Source: an uncultured Eubacterium sp. (GTDB taxonomy: Bacteria > Bacillota_A > Clostridia > Lachnospirales > Lachnospiraceae). From it: a stretch of 64,000 bases of DNA. Below the pieces are notes generated by a model, which saw nothing but the letters and a program-made list of their open reading frames with translations, ran no database searches and was not told where the DNA came from. Location of the stretch: positions 1 through 64,000 of the forward strand of contig CAJUSH010000007.1 of the NCBI GenBank assembly GCA_910589045.1, read 5' to 3'. Below are positions 35,071-43,604 of this stretch, in pieces. Positions within the stretch are counted from its first letter, which is position 1. Each line of letters opens with the position of its first letter. The position numbers and the translations under genes were made by a program.

Positions 35071-37146
35071 TTATTCTGTCTGATCATATCCCATCACCCG
35101 CCAAAGCACGTCCGCTGACGGAATATCACTCTGATAAAAGGAAAACGCCAGCTGCATCTCCGCCTCGTCTGTTGTCCTCAAGTATCGGTTTTCCCCAATC
35201 GCCGGGAAGTGCTTTTGCACATTCTCCTTTAAGTAGCAATAAGCGTCATACGAAAAAAACGCCGCATTTTCCCACATGCGCTGCATCGGCTCCGCAAACG
35301 CCTTGGAAAAATAGGTGTAGGCCAGCTCACTTTCACAGTCCTCAAAGCGCGCGTCACCCATCAGCTCATCGATCGCCATATTCTGGACAACAGCCGTATC
35401 TAAAAAATAATCCTTTGCCTTTTCACTCGCCATCGTACCGTTGGGATTAAAGCGATAAAGATAAAGCGTATCCGGTATATGCGCATACCGCTTCATGTAC
35501 TTTAAGCAGCGGTCGGAAAACAGAATGTCCTCCATAAAAAGCCCCTCCGCAAACAAAATCCCATTTTCCCGCAAAAAATCGGTCCGGTACAGCCGCCCCC
35601 ACGGGCTTGTTTTCCATGCGAGGCACATGAGGTACTTCTGCATGTCCGCGACACTGTTCTCAAAATCAAACAGCGCAGGCTCCGCCCAGACCGGCACATC
35701 ATCCGTGTGATCCGGGAACGCCAGCCGGTATCCGCAGCCTGCTGCCTCACAGTCATTTTTAAGCATCGTTTCATATAGTCTGTCAAAATAGCCCGGCAGC
35801 ACCTCATCATCCGCATCCACATAGGTGACATAATTCCCGGCTGCATAGGATAACGCGAAATTCCGCGCCCTGCCCTGCTTCCCGTTCTCTTCCAGCAGGA
35901 TCACCGTAAGGCTCTCCGGATAACGGGCCTCCCACGCCGTGAGCACCTCCACTGTGTTGTCCGTGGATCTGTCGTCTACGCAGATCACCTCAATTTGCGC
36001 CTCTGTTTTCTGACCAAAAATACTGTTCAGACAATTCGAGATACAATCAGATGCATTGTAGCACGGAATGATGACGGAAATCATATCCAACGCGGATTTC
36101 AGCAGGCCCGCAAAGCTTTGCAGCGCGATTCCTGCCTCATATGCCTGTACGGACTGCTTACATACGGCGGGCTTAATGCGCGGCAGCTTGCCTGCGGCAT
36201 AAAAATCCAAAATCTGCGCCAGCTCCCCGCCTGCTCCCTGCGCAAACAAAAAACCGTTCTCCCCGGGCCGCACCAGCTCAATGATCCCGTCAACCGGCGT
36301 TGAAAAAATCGGCAGTCCGCACGCCAGCGCTTCGATCGCGACCAGCGGGAACGCCTCATACTCCGACGCGAGCACAAGCGCATCCACTCCCTGCACATGC
36401 TCCCAGGGATGATCCTGCCAGCCCAGAAACGTAACCCGCCCCGCGATGCCGAGCCGCTCTGCCTGCGCTGTGAGCGCGCCGTATTCCTCACCGTTCCCGA
36501 TCACCCGCAAACACCATCCGTCACTCGCCGCGATTGCATCCAGAATAACCGAAACCTTTTTTTCCGGTGAGAGCCTTCCCACAAAAAGCAGACACCGATT
36601 ATTTTCCGGCGTCACCTCCCTGCACCCTGAAAAATCCACCGGATTGCACACGAGCTTTGCCGGAACCTGCGGCAGCACCTGCTCAAGCGTTGTCAGCGTG
36701 CGCCGGTTCAGCACAAAAACCTGATCTGCAAAGCTTAAACACTCTGCGCCTCCCACCTCGTATTTTTTATACACCTCCAGCGGCCCATGGAGCCACGCAA
36801 CCACCTTCGCATATGCATCCTGGCATTGCTCCAGCGCTTTTCTCGCCGCCAGCGCCATATACGGCCAGGGTGTGGCAAGAACAAGCCCCGGCGCATACGT
36901 CTGCTCCATAAACTGTGCGTACATCGGTATGAAATCAAGAATGTCATTCACCTTCTCACGCCGCAGCGGATAAAATGCAACTTCCGCATCCAGCCACGCC
37001 GGCCCGTCGTACACCATCTGCACGACACGAACCAGAAAGCCCTGCTCCATCAAATACCGAGCCGTTCGGTTTATAACATTTTCCACCCCTCCCCTGCCGG
37101 AGAGCGGCACGACAATATCAACTGTAATCCTCTTTTCATTCGCCAT
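35071..37146 (-). CDS. Two-domain glycosyltransferase: GT4 fused to GT2
   Basis: 691 residues. Residues 1-350 form a GT4 (GT-B) domain: VPLSGRGGVENVINRTARYL, LLFVGRLSPEKKVSVILDAI, VIGNGEEYGAL, and SEYEAFPLVAIEALACGLPI with the E-x7-E motif. From about residue 353 (MISVIIPCYNASDCISNCL) a GT2 domain follows with VDDRSTDNT, GRARNFAL and YVDADDEVLPGYF. Both domains look complete. One chain carrying two enzymes probably adds two successive sugars. ATG 37146 overlaps the stop of the upstream gene by 11 bp. Confidence 0.85.
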   Translation of the reverse strand: MANEKRITVDIVVPLSGRGGVENVINRTARYLMEQGFLVRVVQMVYDGPAWLDAEVAFYPLRREKVNDILDFIPMYAQFMEQTYAPGLVLATPWPYMALAARKALEQCQDAYAKVVAWLHGPLEVYKKYEVGGAECLSFADQVFVLNRRTLTTLEQVLPQVPAKLVCNPVDFSGCREVTPENNRCLLFVGRLSPEKKVSVILDAIAASDGWCLRVIGNGEEYGALTAQAERLGIAGRVTFLGWQDHPWEHVQGVDALVLASEYEAFPLVAIEALACGLPIFSTPVDGIIELVRPGENGFLFAQGAGGELAQILDFYAAGKLPRIKPAVCKQSVQAYEAGIALQSFAGLLKSALDMISVIIPCYNASDCISNCLNSIFGQKTEAQIEVICVDDRSTDNTVEVLTAWEARYPESLTVILLEENGKQGRARNFALSYAAGNYVTYVDADDEVLPGYFDRLYETMLKNDCEAAGCGYRLAFPDHTDDVPVWAEPALFDFENSVADMQKYLMCLAWKTSPWGRLYRTDFLRENGILFAEGLFMEDILFSDRCLKYMKRYAHIPDTLYLYRFNPNGTMASEKAKDYFLDTAVVQNMAIDELMGDARFEDCESELAYTYFSKAFAEPMQRMWENAAFFSYDAYCYLKENVQKHFPAIGENRYLRTTDEAEMQLAFSFYQSDIPSADVLWRVMGYDQTE

Positions 37147-38185
37147 TTCTAGCTAATACCTCCAGCATGAGCTCCGAAACCTTTGTTTCCCTGAAATACT
37201 CCCGCTCCTTTTGCCCGATGTCCGCACCTTTCTTTTGTATCGCGCGCACCTTTTTCGTATGGGCGGTCAAATCCCGCAGATTCAGGGAATAGGCCAGCAT
37301 GCCCTCAATCCCCCGCTCCTGCTCGCATTCACAAATGTATAAGATCAGCTCGATGAGCGGAATCTCTCCCAGCAGATCCGAATGCTCCAGCCGGACATCG
37401 GGCCGTATCTTCAAAATTTCATAAAAAAGCGCCCTCGCCTCCTTGATCCGCTTTTGCTTTAACAGCTGCCCTACCGCAAGCTTCAGCTCCTGGGTTTCCG
37501 CTTTTTCCTCCGTAATGCGAAACGGGCTTTCAAACACCTTCAAGCCCCGCGCCGTAACCCAGACAAGCAGAAGCTGCTCCGAAAGAAAGCCGAAAATCCG
37601 CCTGTGGTACGCATCATAGGAGCTCACGTCAATCCGCGCGCCAAGCTCCGCGAAAATCGTAAACAGCCATTCGCAGTAGGCGTTAAACTGCTTTCTTGAG
37701 GTCACCATAAGATTTCCGAAATAATGCTTTTTCCCGCTCATCACCTGATCAAATGCAGCATGATCCTCCGGGAAAAGCGCGCGGATCACCTCACCCTCCA
37801 GCTCCAGATCACGAGCATTGTGCGCCTCCCCATAATAATCACGGTAAGGCACCTCAAGCTTCATCGCCTTTGACGTAATCATATCGTATTCCGACAAAAT
37901 CCGGTCATAATCCGCTTCACGTAAAAGCTCCCGGTTTTCATCCACAAAAAATCTGCGATAATGACAAACCCCGAGGTTGCCTTCATAATTCAGGTTCTGC
38001 CACAGCCAGTACAGACCGGTCAGCTCCCCGTAATAGCAGTTCAAATCCGAAATATGCTCCCCCGTATCATCCCCCAGATACCCCAGGTCCGCCTTTCCCG
38101 CACGTCCCACATGGAGCGGAATATAAGCTGGGTCCTGTGGAGGATCAAACGCTGTGTGCGTCATCACATAAATTCTTGTGCTCAT
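37136..38185 (-). CDS. DUF4422-type glycosyltransferase
   Basis: 349 residues. The N-terminal two thirds match the DUF4422 group of capsule and surface-glycan glycosyltransferases (related to beta-galactosyl or galactofuranosyl transferases): IYVMTHTAF, YIPLHVGRAG, LGDDTGEHISDLN, YYGELTGLYWLWQN, and VCHYRRFF. The C-terminal ~130 residues are helical. AGGAGTATAGC precedes ATG 38185, just 1 bp after the upstream stop. Sugar unknown. Confidence 0.78.
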   Translation of the reverse strand: MSTRIYVMTHTAFDPPQDPAYIPLHVGRAGKADLGYLGDDTGEHISDLNCYYGELTGLYWLWQNLNYEGNLGVCHYRRFFVDENRELLREADYDRILSEYDMITSKAMKLEVPYRDYYGEAHNARDLELEGEVIRALFPEDHAAFDQVMSGKKHYFGNLMVTSRKQFNAYCEWLFTIFAELGARIDVSSYDAYHRRIFGFLSEQLLLVWVTARGLKVFESPFRITEEKAETQELKLAVGQLLKQKRIKEARALFYEILKIRPDVRLEHSDLLGEIPLIELILYICECEQERGIEGMLAYSLNLRDLTAHTKKVRAIQKKGADIGQKEREYFRETKVSELMLEVLARNGE

Positions 38186-38186
38186 G

Positions 38187-39341
38187 CTATACTCCTGTCA
38201 TCTCTTTTAATATTTTCTGCAGCGCCTTCTCAAACGTGAAATCCTGCTTAATCCGCTCCTGTCCGCACCGGGCGATCTGTCTTCTTCTCGCCTCATCCCT
38301 CAAATAGAAATCCGTCAGATAGACAAGCTCCTGCGTATCCCCATAAGTTACCAGCTCCTCGCCCAGCCGGAAATACTCGGCAAGCTCCTCCTGATAATTG
38401 CTGATCAAAAAGCCGCCGCACGCCAGCACATCCAGCACGCGAAGGGGAATTCCCGTTTGGATTGTCCGAAGAGAGATATTTAAGTTCACGTCGCTCAGCC
38501 GGAAAATCTTTGGCATCTGCTCATAATAGTCTGCGTATCCCATATACACTGCCTTCGCCAGCCGTTCATCCTTCTCTCCGGAATAATACTTTACCTGAAA
38601 ATGGTTTGAGAGCACCGCAAGCGCCACATAGCGTTCCCGCCCTGTCACCTCGCAGGCGAGCATAAACTCCAGCTCCTCCTTCGTAATCGAAGCCGTACCC
38701 CCGGAAGCTTGATCGTAGCGCGCATTCATGCCGTCCAGCAGCTCGTCTGTCAACAGCTCCGGTATAAAATACGCCCCGTATACGTTGCTCTGCGCCTTTA
38801 AAATTCCTTCCAGAAAGCCCCTCTGATAATTGTCAAGCGGACCGCAGTAATAAGCATAGTCCGTCTGATAGAGCTGCCCGAGGAAGGAAATCTGCGCCGT
38901 GTATTTTTTTCGGTCTGCGGCCGAAATCGCACTCTTCAAAAATAGCTTCGGGCTTGCTGCCAGCGGCAGGTGATACGCATGTATGCCCTGTTTTTCATAA
39001 AGCTGTGCCTGGCTGCGGTCAAAGCAGAATACATGTGTGGTATCATAACCCAGGGATTCCCGCTGGCGGATGTGGATCGGTGAATCGTAAATCCAGGCGG
39101 CATACGGCACCCCCCTGTCATGGCATACCTGTGCAATAAGCGGGGAAAAATTAACAGACAGCACCATCCGGTAATCTCCGCCCCCTAATCTGTCGGAAAA
39201 CTGCTCCGAAAACTGCGCATCCGTTTCCCAGTCCGTAAACTGGTAAAAACAGGTGTCATATGTTATGCGCAGCTTTTTTAATGCGGCCTCGATCCCCGGA
39301 TTTAAAAACGAATGCCATTGGAAAAAAAGTATTTTTGTCAT
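38187..39341 (-). CDS. CgeB-type glycosyltransferase (first gene of the minus-strand glycosylation operon)
   Basis: 384 residues, same subtype as the proteins at 20630, 39498 and 40737: ILFFQWHSFLNPGIEAALKK, AWIYDSPIHIRQ, CFDRSQAQLYEKQG, SFLGQLYQTDYAYY, and IFRLSDVNLNISLRTIQTG then GIPLRVLDVLACGGFLISNY. ATG 39341 gives the best fit to the paralogues, although its ribosome site is weak; upstream in-frame ATGs at 39368 and 39407 have none. It is divergent from the 39498 gene. Confidence 0.78.
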   Translation of the reverse strand: MTKILFFQWHSFLNPGIEAALKKLRITYDTCFYQFTDWETDAQFSEQFSDRLGGGDYRMVLSVNFSPLIAQVCHDRGVPYAAWIYDSPIHIRQRESLGYDTTHVFCFDRSQAQLYEKQGIHAYHLPLAASPKLFLKSAISAADRKKYTAQISFLGQLYQTDYAYYCGPLDNYQRGFLEGILKAQSNVYGAYFIPELLTDELLDGMNARYDQASGGTASITKEELEFMLACEVTGRERYVALAVLSNHFQVKYYSGEKDERLAKAVYMGYADYYEQMPKIFRLSDVNLNISLRTIQTGIPLRVLDVLACGGFLISNYQEELAEYFRLGEELVTYGDTQELVYLTDFYLRDEARRRQIARCGQERIKQDFTFEKALQKILKEMTGV

Positions 39342-39497
39342 CTGCTCGGATTCTTTCTTGATTTTCATGTAGTGTAATGATACGATTTTATAATAACAGT
39401 ATAACAATTTCCGGCGAAAAACACTACAACTATTCGCTACTTTACGAAAATACTGATAACGGTTCGTACCGTTCCCGTATAATCAGGAGTTATCATC
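39342..39497. promoter_or_regulatory. Divergent control region of the glycosylation island
   Basis: A 156-bp AT-rich gap separates the minus and plus glycosyltransferase units. It holds a perfect inverted repeat AACGGT-tcgt-ACCGTT (39458-39473) that could be an operator or leader hairpin. Several -10-like AT stretches occur (TATAAT at 39391, TTATAC nearby), but no convincing -35/-10 pair was found on either strand. Confidence 0.4.
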
Positions 39498-40688
39498 ATG
39501 AAATTATTATTTTACCGTTACGGCAGCATCTGCGAGCCGGATATTATCGAAGGGTTTGCGGAGCTTGGCCTGGAAATTCTCGAAATCACAAACGAAGTGC
39601 GGCAAAAAAATCTGCTTCCCTCCGACTGCATCAATCTCGTCAGCAATTACCTGCTGGAGCACCCGGTGGATTTTGTGTTCAGCATCAACTTTTTCCCGGC
39701 AGTATCGGAAGTCTGCCATATTTTTAAGCTGCCCTATCTTTGCTGGATTGTGGATTCTCCTGTGATGGAGCTTTATACGGCGCCGGTCACGCATCCCACA
39801 AACCGGATTTTTTTGTTTGACCGGGCTATTTATGACGAAATTGCACCCCTGAATCCGCAAAACGTGTTTTATCTGCCCTTGGCCACAAATGTCCGCCGGA
39901 AGGACACCCTGCGCTCGCAGACGCCTCCCGCGCTGCATGACCGGTTTCGCGCGGACGTTTCCTTTATCGGCTCCCTGTACACGGAAAAGTGTGCCTATGA
40001 CCGTCTGAGTAACCCGCCGGCGTATGTAAAGGGCTACCTGGAGGGGCTGATGGAGGCTCAGCTGAAAATCTACGGTTATTTTTTTATTGAGGAGCTGCTT
40101 TCCGACCAGATTGTTTCCGAATTTATCGCGCATTTTCCCGGCTTTTACCGGCTTCCGGGGGAAAATTACCTGACGGACCGCACCACGCTGGCACAGCTTT
40201 ATATCGGAACTAAAATAACGGTTATGGAGCGCGACCGCATCATGAAGCTGCTCTCCGAAAAATATCCGGTTTCCATCTATACCGGAAGCGACACATCCGC
40301 CTATCCGAAGCTGAAAAACTGCGGATTTGCAAAAACCCTGACCGAGATGCCCCTCGTCTTTCACGCATCGAAGATCAACCTGAACCTGACGGCAAAATCC
40401 ATCCGCTCCGGACTCTCCCTGCGCATCTGGGATATTCTCGGCTCCGGAGGCTTCTGCATCACAAATTACCAGCCGGAGCTGCCCGAACTGCTCCCGTCCG
40501 GTCAATATCTGGAGAGCTATGCCAGCTTCGAGGAGCTGGATGAAAAAGTAAATTATTACCTGTCACACGAAAAGGAGCGCTGTGAAATCGCAAAAAACGG
40601 ATATGAATATGTCCGGACACACCACACCTATCCCATCCGTCTCTCGCAGATGCTCTCCCTTGCCTTTGCCTCGCTTTTGCAGGGCTAA
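39498..40688 (+). CDS. CgeB-type glycosyltransferase
   Basis: 396 residues: LLFYRYGSICEPDIIEGFAE, CWIVDSPVMELYTAPVTHPT, FLFDRAIYDEIAP, DVSFIGSLYTEKCAYDRL, and VFHASKINLNLTAKSIRSG then GLSLRIWDILGSGGFCITNY. CAGGAGTTATCATC precedes the ATG. First of two tandem plus-strand paralogues that point toward the flagellin gene. By subtype it pairs with the protein at 38187. Likely acts on the flagellin glycan. Confidence 0.8.
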   Translation: MKLLFYRYGSICEPDIIEGFAELGLEILEITNEVRQKNLLPSDCINLVSNYLLEHPVDFVFSINFFPAVSEVCHIFKLPYLCWIVDSPVMELYTAPVTHPTNRIFLFDRAIYDEIAPLNPQNVFYLPLATNVRRKDTLRSQTPPALHDRFRADVSFIGSLYTEKCAYDRLSNPPAYVKGYLEGLMEAQLKIYGYFFIEELLSDQIVSEFIAHFPGFYRLPGENYLTDRTTLAQLYIGTKITVMERDRIMKLLSEKYPVSIYTGSDTSAYPKLKNCGFAKTLTEMPLVFHASKINLNLTAKSIRSGLSLRIWDILGSGGFCITNYQPELPELLPSGQYLESYASFEELDEKVNYYLSHEKERCEIAKNGYEYVRTHHTYPIRLSQMLSLAFASLLQG

Positions 40689-40736
40689 GAATCAGGCAGC
40701 GCGCGAAAATAAAGCCGCACAGAAAGGATTATTTTT

Positions 40737-41906
40737 ATGAATGTTTTATATCTCGACTGGCCCTGCTTTAAAGGCTCCGATTTATGCTACTCCCTGGAAC
40801 ACGATTTTGGTTTTCAGATTGTCCGGTTTTCGCATCCGGATTATACCGAACGTGTCAGCGACGATTTTTTAACCGCATTTGACAATTGCTGCGAAGCGTC
40901 ACACATTGATTTTTGTATTTCCTATAATTTCTATCCCCTTCTCGCCGAGGCAGCGCACCGGCACGAACTAAAATACATTTCCCTTGTGTATGACTGCCCC
41001 TTTGTCAAGCTTTACTCCTACCGGATCACCTATCCGACAAACTATGTATTTCTCTTTGACTATACACTGTATCAAAAGCTGAAAAACGGCGGCATACCGA
41101 CGGTTTACTACTCCATTCTCCCGGTAAATGCACAGATGATACAGGTTTTGCTGGACGAGCCCTACGAGAAGGAACGTCTCTCCTGCGACATTTCCTTTGT
41201 GGGAAGTCTCTACAACGAGGAGCACAACATGTTCGACCGCATGTACGAAAAGCTGGACGATTATACGAAGGGCTATCTCGACAGCATCATGCAGGCGCAG
41301 CTGCAGATTCAGGGCTACAATTTTATCGAGGAGACACTCTCCCCTAACATTATTGAGGCACTTCACAAGGCGGAGCCCTATCAGAATAATGTTGACGGGG
41401 TGGAGACACTCGCAAATATCTATGCGGATTATTATATCGACCGCAAGCTGACCTCCATGGAACGGATCCGACTTCTCTCCGCCGTCTCCGCCCGCTTTTT
41501 GCTCAAGCTTTTTACAAAGGACCCGCTTGCCGCCATTGAAGGTGCCAAAAATCTGGGACCGGTAGACTATTATATGGAAATGCCCTATGTCTTTCATGAC
41601 AGCAAAATCAACCTGAACATTTCCCTGCGCAGCATTCAGTCGGGCATTCCCCTGCGTTGTATGGACATTATGAGCTGCGGCGGCTTTCTGCTCACAAATT
41701 TTCAGAACGATTTTCTCATGCACTTTACGCCGGATGAGGATTTTGTATATTACGAGGACGAGCAGGATCTGCTGCACAAAATTGACTACTATCTCTCCCA
41801 TGAAGAGCACCGAAAGACTATCGCCGAAAACGGGTACCAAAAAACATGCGCGGAGTACAGCTTTCCCGTGATTCTCTCCGCCATATTTGACACATCAAGA
41901 ATCTGA
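40737..41906 (+). CDS. CgeB-type glycosyltransferase
   Basis: 389 residues, tandem paralogue of the preceding gene: VLYLDWPCFKGSDLCYSLEH, VYDCPFVKLYSYRITYPTNY, FDYTLYQKLKNGG, DISFVGSLYNEEHNMFDRM, and VFHDSKINLNISLRSIQSG then GIPLRCMDIMSCGGFLLTNF. Cotranscribed (48-bp gap) and ends before the shared terminator next to the convergent flagellin gene. Confidence 0.8.
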   Translation: MNVLYLDWPCFKGSDLCYSLEHDFGFQIVRFSHPDYTERVSDDFLTAFDNCCEASHIDFCISYNFYPLLAEAAHRHELKYISLVYDCPFVKLYSYRITYPTNYVFLFDYTLYQKLKNGGIPTVYYSILPVNAQMIQVLLDEPYEKERLSCDISFVGSLYNEEHNMFDRMYEKLDDYTKGYLDSIMQAQLQIQGYNFIEETLSPNIIEALHKAEPYQNNVDGVETLANIYADYYIDRKLTSMERIRLLSAVSARFLLKLFTKDPLAAIEGAKNLGPVDYYMEMPYVFHDSKINLNISLRSIQSGIPLRCMDIMSCGGFLLTNFQNDFLMHFTPDEDFVYYEDEQDLLHKIDYYLSHEEHRKTIAENGYQKTCAEYSFPVILSAIFDTSRI

Positions 41907-41945
41907 GCATACGCTTCCTGACAGAAAATTCTTTGATTCTGTTGA

Positions 41946-41983
41946 TTAAAAAAGGATCCTGCTTTTATTCCGCTGCAGGATGC
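41946..41983 (-). terminator. Second (distal) flagellin terminator
   Basis: On the minus strand ATCCTGC pairs with GCAGGAT over a 12-nt loop, followed by CCTTTTTTAA. It backs up the terminator at 41988. Confidence 0.65.
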
Positions 41984-41987
41984 ACGT

Positions 41988-42022
41988 AAAAAAAGAGAAC
42001 CGCTTACGCGGCTCTCTTTTTT
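41988..42022. terminator. Bidirectional terminator between glycosyltransferase and flagellin genes
   Basis: AAAAAAGAGAACCGC-ttac-GCGGCTCTCTTTTTT works in both directions. A perfect 16-nt-arm dyad, GTAGGAT-aa-ATCCTAC (42027-42042), lies between it and the flagellin stop, giving three hairpins in a row in the flagellin 3' region. Confidence 0.85.
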
Positions 42023-42056
42023 GGTTGTAGGATAAATCCTACATGGTAGACGTTAA

Positions 42057-42950
42057 TTAACCTAACAGAGACAGAACACCCTGGTTTGACTGATTTGCCT
42101 GTGCAAGCATAGACTGACCAGCCTGAGAAAGAATCTGGTTCTTGCTGTAAGTAACCATCTCTTTTGCCATATCTGTATCGCGGATACGAGACTCAGCAGC
42201 GGTGGTGTTCTCAGCTGTGGTATCCAAGTTCGCGATGGTGTGCTCCAGACGGTTCTGGATTGCACCAAGTGCAGATCTCTGAGTAGAAACCTTTACGATC
42301 GCATCCTGGATGTAAGACATAGCCTTACCAGCGCTAGAGAAGCTTGAAACCTTCAACGTAGAAACAGATGCTGCCAATGCAGTAGAACTCTTGATTGCTC
42401 CTGCGTATACGTTGTTTGCGGAAGTTGCGCAAGCTGCTCCGAAGAGCTTGCTGCAGCTCATCTTGGAGATGGAGATCTCGATCTTCTGTCCGCTTAAGGA
42501 ACCAACCTGAAGGTTCTTCTTGGTGAAGCTTCCGTCTAACAGGTTCATGGTGTTGAACTGTGTAGTAGACTGGATACGATCGATCTCGGATGCCAACTGG
42601 TTGATCTCCTGCTGAATCGCGTTACGATCAATTGTGGTGTTGGTGTCGTTCGCTGCCTGTGTTGCAAGCTCGTTCATACGCTGTAAGATAGAGTGAGTCT
42701 CATTCAAAGCGCCCTCAGCGGTCTGTACTAATGAGATACCGTCCTGTGCGTTTGTTGAAGCTCTCTCCAAACCGCGGATGGTGCTTCTCATTTTCTCAGA
42801 AATGGAAAGACCTGCCGCATCATCAGCTGCACGGTTGATTCTGTAACCGGAAGATAACTTCTCAGTTGACTTTCCCTGTGCGCTTGTGGTGATGCCTAAC
42901 TGTCTGTTTGAGTTAGCTGCCTGCATGTTGTGCTGTACTACCATTGCCAT
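42057..42950 (-). CDS. Flagellin (main filament protein)
   Basis: 297 residues; polymerises into the filament. The D0/D1 N-part has MVVQHNMQAANSNRQLG, STEKLSSGYRINRAADDAAG and LQRMNELATQ (residues 89-98, the conserved TLR5-contact helix). The C-part has QNRLEHTIANLDTTAENTTA, ESRIRDTDMAKEMV and SMLAQANQSNQGVLSLLG. The variable middle is short and unusually holds two cysteines (Cys166, Cys174). It is served by a near-perfect sigma-28 promoter, a leader hairpin with GGA in the loop, an AAGGAGG ribosome site and tandem terminators, so high and regulated expression is expected. Confidence 0.96.
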   Translation of the reverse strand: MAMVVQHNMQAANSNRQLGITTSAQGKSTEKLSSGYRINRAADDAAGLSISEKMRSTIRGLERASTNAQDGISLVQTAEGALNETHSILQRMNELATQAANDTNTTIDRNAIQQEINQLASEIDRIQSTTQFNTMNLLDGSFTKKNLQVGSLSGQKIEISISKMSCSKLFGAACATSANNVYAGAIKSSTALAASVSTLKVSSFSSAGKAMSYIQDAIVKVSTQRSALGAIQNRLEHTIANLDTTAENTTAAESRIRDTDMAKEMVTYSKNQILSQAGQSMLAQANQSNQGVLSLLG

Positions 42951-42957
42951 AATATAT

Positions 42958-42991
42958 TCCTCCTTGATTTTGAGTGTGGCTTCCTTGCCAC
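42958..42991 (-). promoter_or_regulatory. Flagellin leader: GGA-loop hairpin plus Shine-Dalgarno, candidate CsrA site pair
   Basis: On the minus strand GTGGC-AAGGAA-GCCAC (42976-42991) places GGA in a six-base loop. The AAGGAGG ribosome site follows 10-17 bases later (42958-42965). Two GGA sites, one in a hairpin and one at the ribosome site, reproduce the layout of the B. subtilis hag leader repressed by CsrA and relieved by FliW. Confidence 0.65.
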
Positions 42992-43044
42992 TCCTTGTTT
43001 TTTTACAACCGGGCTGTTTTTTCCCTGTTGTTTTGTTGTACTAT

Positions 43045-43071
43045 ATATCGGAGCCTTTCTCCGATACTTTA
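43045..43071 (-). promoter_or_regulatory. Sigma-28 promoter of the flagellin gene
   Basis: TAAA (43068-43071), 16-nt spacer, CCGATAT (43045-43051) on the minus strand. A perfect 8-bp dyad, TATCGGAG-aaagg-CTCCGATA, covers the spacer and the -10. Confidence 0.88.
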
Positions 43072-43074
43072 TAG

Positions 43075-43122
43075 CAAAAAGTAAATTTTTTGAAAGATTT
43101 TTCTTTTTCAATTTACTTTTTG
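43075..43122 (-). terminator. AT-rich terminator of the flaG-fliD-fliS unit
   Basis: CAAAAAGTAAATT (minus strand) pairs over 13 perfect bp with AATTTACTTTTTG. The first arm includes the TAA stop codon of the chaperone-like gene, and the second arm supplies the T-run. It insulates the flagellin promoter that follows. Confidence 0.65.
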
Positions 43123-43592
43123 TTATCCATAAACTGAGGCGCATAACGGCTCTGCTTCATCATATTCTGGTAATAGCTGTTTACCAGCTTCTGGCTCGCC
43201 TTCACCTCCCGCACCTGCTTTTTCACGCTCGAAAACCTGCGCTGTGCCAGTGCATAATTGCGTTTTTCCTCTGCGCGCACGGACGCGTCCCTTGCCATGA
43301 TCTCGCGGATCAGCTCCCGCATCTCATTGAGCTGCGGCTCATAGGCACTGTGCTCCCGTTCCATAAGTCCCTTGATACGTGCATACACCTCATCGAAGCC
43401 CGCGTCCAGCGCCGTAATCTCCTTAACCAGATCCTCTTTATCTCTCACGTTAATCTCAAACGTATCCGGATCAGCATTTTCATCCTGCAGGATATCCCGC
43501 TGATCCTGGTTTAAAATGGCCAGCTTATTCAAAATCAGAAGCTTCTTTTTGAGGCTCCGGATTAAAAGCTCTAAATATTCCTTTTCGTGCAT
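43113..43592 (-). CDS. FlgN/FliT-like flagellar export chaperone
   Basis: A 159-residue all-helical protein (MHEKEYLELLIRSLKKKLLIL; long charged helices with Arg/Glu-rich AQRRFSSVKKQVREVKAS). I see no exact family motif, but length, coiled-coil character and position directly after fliS fit a FliT/FlgN-type chaperone that holds FliD or hook-filament junction proteins before export. GGGAGAGGTC precedes the ATG; it starts 12 bp after fliS. The stop codon is inside a terminator stem. Confidence 0.6.
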   Translation of the reverse strand: MHEKEYLELLIRSLKKKLLILNKLAILNQDQRDILQDENADPDTFEINVRDKEDLVKEITALDAGFDEVYARIKGLMEREHSAYEPQLNEMRELIREIMARDASVRAEEKRNYALAQRRFSSVKKQVREVKASQKLVNSYYQNMMKQSRYAPQFMDNKK

Positions 43593-43604
43593 GACCTCTC
43601 CCGT

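Noticed and set aside
39478..39483. TATAAT just before the 39498 glycosyltransferase
   Set aside because: It is only 14 bases from the ATG and abuts the ribosome site, so a transcript starting from it would lose or truncate the Shine-Dalgarno sequence.
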